The notes beneath the pieces were generated by a model. The model ran no database searches. It saw nothing but the letters and a program-made list of their open reading frames with translations, and was not told the origin of the DNA. A program made the translations under genes and the position numbers. Below, in pieces: positions 43,341-49,891 of a DNA stretch of 58,349 nucleotides; the first letter of the stretch is position 1; each line of letters starts with the position of its first letter. The DNA is from Candidatus Sulfopaludibacter sp. SbA3 (GTDB lineage: Bacteria; Acidobacteriota; Terriglobia; 20CM-2-55-15): assembly GCA_945865815.1 (NCBI GenBank), contig CAMBFR010000012.1, positions 1-58,349 of the forward strand, in the 5' to 3' direction.

Positions 43341-43494
43341 GCCCTCATCCGGCTCTTCGGGCTACTTTAATTTGACGGCTGCGCCCTATCGGGCTTGCAT
43401 TCGCAGCCGCTCATGCTCCCAGAGGGAGAAGGACTATTTAGAGAATTGTCCTTACTCCCTCCGGGAGAGGGTGCCGCGAAGCGGCGGGTGAGGG
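43341..43494. repeat. Nested compound palindromic repeat
   Basis: The right half (43448-43494) is a 47-nt unit, GTCCTTACTCCCTCCGGGAG followed by AGGGTGCCGCGAAGCGGCGG and GTGAGGG. The left half has the same unit inverted (CCCTCATCCGGCTCTTCGGGC ... CTCCCAGAGGGAGAAGGAC) but broken at about 43362 by a roughly 50-nt insertion. The insertion contains a GGCTGCGCCCT family repeat (43372-43414). The two halves surround TATTTAGAGAATT. This is a REPIN-like pair with one repeat inserted into another. It fills the gap between the M18 gene and rfbA. Confidence 0.7.
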
Positions 43495-43515
43495 AACGCA
43501 GATCGAGGAAAAGAA

Positions 43516-44298
43516 ATGAAGGGAATTGTTTTGGCCGGCGGCCTCGGAAGCCGCCTCAACCCGCTCACGAAGGTGACCAACAAACACCTTCTGCCCGTGT
43601 ACAACCGGCCGATGATCTACTACCCGATTCAGGCTCTGGTGGATGCGGGCATCTCCGAGATTCTTATCGTTACCGGAGGCAACAATGCGGGCGATTTTCT
43701 GCTCCTGCTCGGTAACGGAAAGCAGTTCGGCCTCAAGCATCTGGACTACACGTATCAGGAAGGACATGGCGGGATCGCCGAAGCGCTGTCGCTGGCGGAA
43801 CACTTCGCAGACAATGATCCGATCTGCGTCATTCTCGGCGACAATATCTACGAAAAGCCCTTTCGGAAGTCCGTCGATGAGTTCAAGCGCCGCGGACATG
43901 GCGCGAAAATTCATCTTAAGAGGGTCAAGAATCCGCAGCGATTCGGCGTTGCCACCATCAGTGGGGATCGCATTGTCAAAATCGAAGAGAAACCCAAAGC
44001 GCCGCAATCCGATTACGCCGTCACGGGTCTGTACATGTACGATGCGGCGGTGTTCGATATTGTGAAAGGTTTGAAACCATCCGGACGCGGCGAACTTGAG
44101 ATTACCGACGTCAATAATGCCTACATCCAGCGCGGTGAACTGACCTACGAGATTATCGATGGCTGGTGGTCCGACGCCGGCACATTCGATTCCCTGATCC
44201 GAACAAACATCCTTGTCGCGAGTCAGCACGAGGGCAATCCGGAGGAGATGCCGCAAAGCGTGCTGCAGGATTCCGCCTCGATTCTGAGAACCCACTAA
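43516..44298 (+). CDS. rfbA: Glucose-1-phosphate thymidylyltransferase, short form
   Basis: RfbA makes dTDP-glucose from glucose-1-phosphate and dTTP. The 260-residue protein starts MKGIVLAGGLGSRLNPLTKV, the nucleotidyltransferase signature, with KHLLPVYNRPMIYYPI and the metal Asp in CVILGDNIYE. It lacks the extra about 30 C-terminal residues of the E. coli enzyme, a length seen in some bacteria. The stop directly abuts the rfbB start, so it is the first gene of an operon for deoxysugar synthesis. GAGG lies 7 nt before the ATG. Confidence 0.93.
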   Translation: MKGIVLAGGLGSRLNPLTKVTNKHLLPVYNRPMIYYPIQALVDAGISEILIVTGGNNAGDFLLLLGNGKQFGLKHLDYTYQEGHGGIAEALSLAEHFADNDPICVILGDNIYEKPFRKSVDEFKRRGHGAKIHLKRVKNPQRFGVATISGDRIVKIEEKPKAPQSDYAVTGLYMYDAAVFDIVKGLKPSGRGELEITDVNNAYIQRGELTYEIIDGWWSDAGTFDSLIRTNILVASQHEGNPEEMPQSVLQDSASILRTH

Positions 44299-45339
44299 AT
44301 GAAGATTCTCGTAACAGGCGGCGCCGGATTCATCGGCTCCAGCTTCGTTCGATACGTACTTCGCACACAGCCGGGTACCGAGATCGTCAACTTCGACCTG
44401 TTGACCTACGCCGGCAATCTTCGCAACCTGGAGACCGTCGCGGGCGATCCGCGCTATCAATTTGTTCGCGGCGATATTACTTCGTCCAACGATGTCCGGG
44501 CGGTTTTCGAAAGCCATCGGATCGATACAGTCGTCAACTTCGCGGCGGAAACCCACGTGGACCGGTCCATCGAGGACGCATCGCCGTTCGTCAAAACGAA
44601 CATCGACGGCACGCGTTGCCTGCTGCAGCAATCGCTCCAGTCCGGAGTATCGAAATTTGTCCAGATCTCGACAGATGAAGTTTATGGGAGCCTCGGGCCC
44701 GTCGGCGCGTTCACGGAAAACAGCCCGATAGATCCCAGCAGCCCCTATTCCGCGAGCAAGGCCGGAGCCGATCTTCTCGCTATGGCGTTTCACAGGACGT
44801 ACGGTCTTCCCGTCGTGATTACGCGCTGCTCGAACAACTACGGTCCGTGCCAGTTTCCCGAAAAGCTGATTCCGGTTCTGATCACGAATGCGATGGAAGA
44901 CAGGCCTCTGCCGATATACGGCGACGGTCTTAACGTTCGCGAGTGGATCTTTGCGGACGAACATTCACGGGCCGTCTGGCTCGCGCTTGAACGCGGCAAG
45001 ACCGGGGAGGTCTATAACATCGGCAGCGGGCACGAGAAAACGAATCTTGAAGTCGTGCGGGAGATTTTGCGTTTGCTCGGCAAGCCCGAATCGCTGATCA
45101 AGTTCGTGAAAGATCGGCCGGGACACGATCGCCGGTACGCTATCGATTGCTCGAAGATCAGGCGTGAATGGAATTGGTCGGCAGAGGTCGATTTTGGCGC
45201 CGGCCTGGCCGAGACAATCGACTGGTATAAGAATCAACAGGACTGGATCCGCGACATAAAGAACTCCGCCTACCTTTCTTATTACGATCGCATGTACACC
45301 CGCCGCGACCAGACACTCGCATGGTCGAGACAGGACTAA
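44299..45339 (+). CDS. rfbB: dTDP-glucose 4,6-dehydratase
   Basis: RfbB converts dTDP-glucose to dTDP-4-keto-6-deoxyglucose. The 346-residue SDR protein starts with MKILVTGGAGFIGSSFVRYV (NAD site) and contains the NFAAETHVDRSI motif, the Asp-Glu pair STDEVYGSLG and the catalytic YSASKAGAD (YxxxK). NIGSGHEKTNLEVV lies toward the C-terminus. It directly follows rfbA and overlaps the methyltransferase gene by 19 nt. No rfbC or rfbD is seen in this window, so the end sugar (rhamnose or another) is not known. Confidence 0.96.
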   Translation: MKILVTGGAGFIGSSFVRYVLRTQPGTEIVNFDLLTYAGNLRNLETVAGDPRYQFVRGDITSSNDVRAVFESHRIDTVVNFAAETHVDRSIEDASPFVKTNIDGTRCLLQQSLQSGVSKFVQISTDEVYGSLGPVGAFTENSPIDPSSPYSASKAGADLLAMAFHRTYGLPVVITRCSNNYGPCQFPEKLIPVLITNAMEDRPLPIYGDGLNVREWIFADEHSRAVWLALERGKTGEVYNIGSGHEKTNLEVVREILRLLGKPESLIKFVKDRPGHDRRYAIDCSKIRREWNWSAEVDFGAGLAETIDWYKNQQDWIRDIKNSAYLSYYDRMYTRRDQTLAWSRQD

Positions 45340-46187
45340 TCCCGTGCGACCTCTGCGGAAATGCAGATCCGAACATCGTTCTTGAGTCTGCCCGGCTTGA
45401 TGGGCCATTGGTGGAATGCCGCTCCTGCGGCTTTCGGTACGTAGGCCGCCGCCGTTCCCAGCTGACTTTCGGATCGGAAAAATCAGCCGACGTGGCCGAG
45501 CGCGTTCGACAGGCCAACTCCGATTTCCGGAATATCCCTCTTGAAGAAGAGCATCGTCTTGCGATGCTGAACGCGCAATGGCGCCTCGACCTCATTCGTC
45601 CGCTTTGCGGTTCGGGAAGACTGCTTGAGGTGGGGTGCGCCCGCGGCGACTTTCTGCGTGCCGCGCGCGAACACTTCGACGTGTATGGAGTCGAGCCCAA
45701 TCCCGATCTGGCGGCCTTTGCCAGCCTCGTTGCCCCGGTCCACACCGACGTGGCCGAGACGGCGCCCTGGCGGGACTTCGATGTCATCGTGAGTTTCCAC
45801 GTCATCGAGCACGTGGATTCACCCCGGCGCTTCATCGCCGCGATCCGCGAGCGGCTCAAGCCCGGGGGCCTTGTGGTCATCGAAACGCCGAACATTCAGT
45901 CGATAGCCTTCAGGATATTTCGAAAACACTGGCGCCAGTTCATTCCGGAGCATTATTTTTTCTTCGACCCGAAGACCATAACAAAACTGTTCCGGGAAGA
46001 AGGGCTGACAGTGAACCGGACGATCGGAATTGGAAAGTACGCCAGCCTGGAGTTGATCACGAATCGGCTTTCGCGCTATCTGCCTGGCATGCCGGCGGTG
46101 CCCCGCCTGCCGGGGTTATCACGCCTGACATTTCGTGTGAATCCCACGGACATCATGCTTGTATTCGCCACGAGGCCCGGGGAATGA
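45321..46187 (+). CDS. Class I SAM-dependent methyltransferase with N-terminal zinc site
   Basis: The 288-residue protein begins with CDLCGNADP ... VECRSCGFRYV, four cysteines in a zinc-ribbon arrangement. The methyltransferase fold follows, with LLEVGCARGDFLRAARE as the SAM-binding motif I and FHVIEHVDSPRRFIAAI as motif II region. KPGGLVVIETPN is the conserved post-III segment. Such fused zinc-methyltransferase proteins act in deoxysugar C- or O-methylation in surface-glycan clusters. The start overlaps rfbB by 19 nt and the stop overlaps the GT2 gene by 4 nt. Confidence 0.9.
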   Translation: MVETGLIPCDLCGNADPNIVLESARLDGPLVECRSCGFRYVGRRRSQLTFGSEKSADVAERVRQANSDFRNIPLEEEHRLAMLNAQWRLDLIRPLCGSGRLLEVGCARGDFLRAAREHFDVYGVEPNPDLAAFASLVAPVHTDVAETAPWRDFDVIVSFHVIEHVDSPRRFIAAIRERLKPGGLVVIETPNIQSIAFRIFRKHWRQFIPEHYFFFDPKTITKLFREEGLTVNRTIGIGKYASLELITNRLSRYLPGMPAVPRLPGLSRLTFRVNPTDIMLVFATRPGE

Positions 46188-47035
46188 CGACCAGCGTGGC
46201 GATCGTGAACTGGAACTCCGGAGGCCGGCTCAAGACCTGCCTGGAGTCGTTGCTGGCTACAACAGCGAGCCCCGAGATTGTCGTCGTCGACAACGCTTCC
46301 AGCGATGGATCCATCGATTCGGCTGTCAGTTTCAGGGACCGGGTTCATTTCATTCGAAACAGCGTGAATCGTGGGTTTGCGGCCGGGATCAATCAGGGTT
46401 TCCAGGCCACAGAGGGCGCCCATGTCCTTGTGCTCAATCCGGATATTCGTGTCATGCCGGGCGCGGTCGAAACACTTGAGAATTTCATGACCACCCACCC
46501 GCGCGCAGGAGCAGTCGGGGGCTATGTGAACGCAAAGTACTTGCCGCGAAGATTTCCCACGGCTGCTGCGTTGATTCGCGAGAATCTCGGCCTGGGCCGC
46601 CGCGCACTCGCCTCAGTACCGTCGAAGGAAGCACGGGAGATCGTGCCCGTCGATCAGCCCGCTGCCGCGGCACTGATGGTTCGGCGCGATGCATACGATC
46701 AACTGGGCGGATTCGACGAGCGGTTTTACCCTGCGTGGTATGAGGACGTGGATTTTTGCCGCCGGCTCAAAGGCGCCGGCTGGGAAATCTACTTTGCTCC
46801 GCATGCGGAATTTCAGCATGAAGGCGGCTATAGCGCCGGCGCCCTCGGCGTCGAAGATTTTGCCCGTGCTTACTATGCCAACCAGACCCGGTATGCGCGG
46901 AAGCATCTCGGTCCCGCGGCGGTCGTTGCGGTGCGGGCATCAATTGCCGCCGGAATGCTGGGACGCATGGCCGCAAGGCCCTGGCAAGCCCGGGCATATG
47001 CCAGAACTTTTTGGGAGGCCATTCGTGGCTTGTAG
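46184..47035 (+). CDS. Family 2 glycosyltransferase (rhamnosyltransferase-like)
   Basis: The 283-residue protein starts MTTSVAIVNWNSGGRLKTCL, the GT2 opening, followed by IVVVDNASSDGSIDSAV with the nucleotide-binding Asp. The DxD-like site is LVLNPDIRVMPG, and the C-terminal acid motif is PAWYEDVDFCRRLKGAGWEIYF. The pattern fits GT2 rhamnosyltransferases. It begins in an ATGA overlap with the methyltransferase stop. A repeat lies across and after its stop codon, before the next GT2 gene. Confidence 0.92.
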   Translation: MTTSVAIVNWNSGGRLKTCLESLLATTASPEIVVVDNASSDGSIDSAVSFRDRVHFIRNSVNRGFAAGINQGFQATEGAHVLVLNPDIRVMPGAVETLENFMTTHPRAGAVGGYVNAKYLPRRFPTAAALIRENLGLGRRALASVPSKEAREIVPVDQPAAAALMVRRDAYDQLGGFDERFYPAWYEDVDFCRRLKGAGWEIYFAPHAEFQHEGGYSAGALGVEDFARAYYANQTRYARKHLGPAAVVAVRASIAAGMLGRMAARPWQARAYARTFWEAIRGL

Positions 47036-47067
47036 GCGCGGGGCTTCAGACCCGTGCCCACGGGTAG
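47029..47067. repeat. GTAGGCGCGGGGCTTCAGAC family palindrome
   Basis: The sequence CTTGTAGGCGCGGGGCTTCA followed by GACCCGTGCCCACGGGTAG is the fourth member of the family seen at 1859, 27434 and 39590. It contains the stop codon TAG (47033-47035) of the first GT2 gene and ends just before the start of the next gene. Confidence 0.7.
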
Positions 47068-47074
47068 GCATTCA

Positions 47075-48025
47075 ATGGTGAAGCTCTCCGTCAACATCGT
47101 CACTTTCAATAGTGAATCCGACATTGCCGATTGTCTCAGGAGTCTCGAACACCAGACATTCCGCGATTTCCGCACACACATCTTCGACAACGCTTCCAGC
47201 GACGAGACGCTTTCGCTCATTGAGCCCTTTGACGCCGATGTCATTCGCTCGACTGTGAACACCGGCTTCTGCAGGGCACACAACGAACTGGTCCGAAGAT
47301 TTCCCGCGGAGTACGTTCTCTTCCTGAACCCGGACACGGTTCTTCGTCCGGAGTTCCTCGAAGAACTGGTTCGCGCGCTCGACGCCCGGCCCGATGCCGC
47401 CTCGGCCAGCGGCAAGCTGCTTCGCATGGACGGCAAGACGATCGATTCCACCGGGATCATCATGCTCCGAAGCCAGCGTCATCTCGACCGAGGCGCCGGG
47501 GAACCGGATCGAGGCCAGTACGACCAGCCCGGCGAAATATTCGGACCCAGCGGCGCCGCTGCGCTCTACCGGCAGAAGGCCCTCGAGGATGTGGCCATCG
47601 ACGGCCAGTACTTTGACGAAGACTTCTTCGCCTATCGCGAGGATGCGGATCTGGCCTGGCGCTGCCGCTTATTCGGGTGGATCTCAATCTATGTTCCAGC
47701 CGCCGTTGCCCGGCATCGCCGGCGCGTCACACCGGAGCGCCGATCCGAGCTGCCGAACCTGATCAACTACCACTCGGTCAAAAACCGATTCCTGCTTCGC
47801 ATGAACAACATGACCGGCAGTCTCTATCGCCGGGATTTCTGGCTCATCACGCGACGCGATGCCGAAGTCATCGGTTACGTCCTCTTGCGGGAATGGTCTT
47901 CCATCCCCGCGCTGACCTATATCGCGCGCCACTTCGTCCGGCTGTGGGGGAAGCGAAGGTCGATCCAGGCCCGTGTGCGAATCGATCGCGGGAAGCTGGA
48001 ATCCTGGTTTGGTCATGTAGAATGA
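47075..48025 (+). CDS. Family 2 glycosyltransferase
   Basis: The 316-residue protein starts MVKLSVNIVTFNSESDIADCL with HIFDNASSDETLSLIE and the DxD-like NPDTVLRPEFLEEL. The acidic motif DEDFFAYREDADLAWRC and the His of ARHRRRVTPERR are typical of the family. The C-terminal helix region RRDFWLITRRDAEVIGYVLL suggests membrane contact. ATG 47075 is chosen; an earlier in-frame start at 47054 lies in the repeat. It is transcribed with the other GT2 gene, and its stop overlaps the DUF4159 gene by 4 nt. Confidence 0.92.
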   Translation: MVKLSVNIVTFNSESDIADCLRSLEHQTFRDFRTHIFDNASSDETLSLIEPFDADVIRSTVNTGFCRAHNELVRRFPAEYVLFLNPDTVLRPEFLEELVRALDARPDAASASGKLLRMDGKTIDSTGIIMLRSQRHLDRGAGEPDRGQYDQPGEIFGPSGAAALYRQKALEDVAIDGQYFDEDFFAYREDADLAWRCRLFGWISIYVPAAVARHRRRVTPERRSELPNLINYHSVKNRFLLRMNNMTGSLYRRDFWLITRRDAEVIGYVLLREWSSIPALTYIARHFVRLWGKRRSIQARVRIDRGKLESWFGHVE

Positions 48026-48879
48026 CTTCAACCATGATCCGGAAAAAGACAGCCCTCTTATCCCTGCTGTGCTTTGTTGCCGTGGTTTCCTTCGTCTCGT
48101 TGGCGGCTGCCCAGTTGGCGGACTCCGTTACGGACCCGCCCGAGTTCTATTTCACACGCCTGATGTACACCGAGAATAGCCGCCGCGGGTTCGGCGGTTT
48201 CAGTATGACGATGGCCAAGCCGCGTCCATACACGTGTCCGGAGTTCGGCGGCAAAAATTTCTTTCCGCGCCAGGGCCGGGGATGGGGCACGGATTATCCC
48301 GGGGCGGACTGCAAGTTCATGGGCGGCATTCATCGGCTGACCGGCATGCGTGTCGATCCCAATCCGAACGTCATCGCGATCATGGACGAAGACCTCTTCA
48401 AGTTTCCTTACGTGTACATCGTCGAGCCGGGAGGCATGTCGATCAACGACAGGGAGGCCGCGCGGCTTCGCGAATACCTGCTGCGCGGCGGCTTCCTGCA
48501 CGTGGACGACTTCTGGGGACTCCGGCAGAAGGCGAACTTCGACGCCCAGATGCGAAAAGTCTTTCCGGATCGGCCGTTCGAAACCCTGCCGCTGACACAC
48601 GAGATCTTTCACACGTTCTTCGACATCGATACCATGATGCAGATTCCGGGCGAGGGCGATGCCTGCAATGACGGGCCCACCTGGCAGCAACCCGACGATA
48701 AGGAACCGAGAGTTTACGGAATATCCGACGACGCAGGCCGCGTCATGGTTGCGGTGACGTACAACTCGGACCTGGGAGACGCGTGGGAATACATGGATCT
48801 CGCCTGCTATCCCGAAAAATACTCCGGCCAAGCCTACCGCCTCGGCCTCAATTTCATGATTTACGCGTTGAGTCACTGA
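48022..48879 (+). CDS. DUF4159 domain-containing exported protein
   Basis: The 285-residue protein has an N-terminal signal peptide (LLCFVAVVSFVSLAAAQ). The DUF4159 region includes EFYFTRLMYTENSRRGFG, a stretch RRFG-like near YTCPEFGG, YVYIVEPGGMSINDREAARLREYLLRGGFLHVDDFWG and LTHEIFHTFFD. The domain is often next to vWA or MoxR proteins in Acidobacteriota, but here it ends a glycan operon and has no such partner. It starts in an ATGA overlap with the second GT2 gene. The function of DUF4159 is not established. Confidence 0.9.
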   Translation: MTSTMIRKKTALLSLLCFVAVVSFVSLAAAQLADSVTDPPEFYFTRLMYTENSRRGFGGFSMTMAKPRPYTCPEFGGKNFFPRQGRGWGTDYPGADCKFMGGIHRLTGMRVDPNPNVIAIMDEDLFKFPYVYIVEPGGMSINDREAARLREYLLRGGFLHVDDFWGLRQKANFDAQMRKVFPDRPFETLPLTHEIFHTFFDIDTMMQIPGEGDACNDGPTWQQPDDKEPRVYGISDDAGRVMVAVTYNSDLGDAWEYMDLACYPEKYSGQAYRLGLNFMIYALSH

Positions 48880-48905
48880 CGGCTAATGCCGGCTAATGCG
48901 GCAAT

Positions 48906-49244
48906 TTAGAGCGCCAGGACAAGCCGTAGTCCGTCTTCGACTTCTTTGACCAGAGCCTCGGAGACGCCGGCAACCCTTTCCGTCAGGAATCTCTTATCGA
49001 TGGTGTATAGCTGGGAGACGTTCACAACTGAATCTTTGGACAAACGCGTTTGCTTTTTCTTACAGAGCACATTGCCGGGGGCGGCCGCAAGGTTGATGTT
49101 TGAGGTGATTACCGCGACGATCACGGTATTGATGCGGCTTTCATTGAAGTCGTTTGACTGCACGATCAATACCGGACGACGGTAACCGGGACCGGACCCT
49201 TTCGGGTTGCTCATGGAAGCCCACCAGATCTCGCCCCGCTTCAT
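48906..49244 (-). CDS. mazF: MazF/PemK-like toxin
   Basis: The 112-residue protein has the MazF fold: KRGEIWWASMSNPKGSGPGYRRPVLIVQSNDFN, then VIVAVITSNINLAAAPGNV and KDSVVNVSQLYTIDKRFLTERV. MazF-type toxins cut mRNA at short sites and are held inactive by an antitoxin. ATG 49244 shares a base with the antitoxin stop (TGATG); ATG 49250 is also possible. The upstream partner is a ribbon-helix-helix antitoxin. Catalytic Arg and Ser/Thr residues appear to be present (GYRRPVLIV and SQL). Confidence 0.9.
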   Translation of the reverse strand: MKRGEIWWASMSNPKGSGPGYRRPVLIVQSNDFNESRINTVIVAVITSNINLAAAPGNVLCKKKQTRLSKDSVVNVSQLYTIDKRFLTERVAGVSEALVKEVEDGLRLVLAL

Positions 49245-49480
49245 CACCATCTTTCTCTTGTGGCAGTAGTTCGCTGCATTGCGTCCAAAACGGAATCGGC
49301 ATCCGACGATTCGGTGGAATAAACACTGTTGAGGCGTTCTTTGACGTGCTGAAGGTTCTGCGATTTTAAATATTCCGTGACGGCGCTCGTAAATAGTTGG
49401 CTACGCGACACACCGGCGCTTCTTGCATGACGCTCTGCCGCACGGAATACGTTGTCAGGAATCGAAATGGCGGTTTTCAT
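49244..49480 (-). CDS. Ribbon-helix-helix antitoxin of the MazF-like toxin
   Basis: The 78-residue protein starts MKTAISIPDNVFRAAERHAR, a ribbon-helix-helix DNA-binding domain like MazE/CopG antitoxins. The C-terminal tail VKERLNSVYSTESSDADS is the disordered toxin-binding part. ATG 49480 is chosen; earlier starts (49516) add a sequence with no family match. Its stop overlaps the toxin start (TGATG), a typical antitoxin-first order with coupled translation. It probably represses its own operon. Confidence 0.85.
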   Translation of the reverse strand: MKTAISIPDNVFRAAERHARSAGVSRSQLFTSAVTEYLKSQNLQHVKERLNSVYSTESSDADSVLDAMQRTTATRERW

Positions 49481-49512
49481 GTGCCGAGTATAACCATGGT
49501 TATACCCCAAAC

Positions 49513-49715
49513 TCAAGGATCGGGTAACGATCTACGTCGAATGTCGATGCCCCGGCGGTGGAGTAGCGATAAACGTACGGACGAGTTTCGGCCATTTCTC
49601 CTGCGACAGTTCTGCGGACACTTCAGGCGGGATCATCACTTTGCCGAAAAGACGCGGAAGAATGTCGATCTGCCGGATGTTGACCAAAACGATCAGGGGC
49701 GAACCCGTCCAGATC
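49513..49715 (-). pseudogene. Remnant of a PIN-like toxin gene (DUF3368 type)
   Basis: The conceptual product contains SPLIVLVNIRQIDILPRLFG and VMIPPEVSAELS, followed by FIATPP. This matches the opening of DUF3368 PIN-like toxins (DASPLIVLxxIxxLDLLPxLFG). The catalytic Asp codon just upstream is one base out of frame with SPLI. A second shift after FIATPPP moves DIRRRSLPDP into another frame that ends in a stop. The C-terminal half of the domain is missing. It lies next to the mazEF pair, so the region has hosted more than one toxin module. Confidence 0.65.
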
Positions 49716-49891
49716 CGGAGTCTCCTCGCGAAGCTTCCGTTCAACATGCAAGAAACCACGCGTTTGTTTGTGAGCGTTTAGCAGCGATCTTAGTCTAGTT
49801 CGCGACCAGGGGACGGAAAGAAGTTTATCGCTTTCGCTGGTTGACTCACTGACGTATCCCATGCCTTCATTGTTCCAGCGGTAAGAAGAGC

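Noticed and set aside
43438-44964. 508-residue minus-strand ORF over rfbA and rfbB
   Set aside because: Antisense to two well-supported genes, with no recognisable domain.
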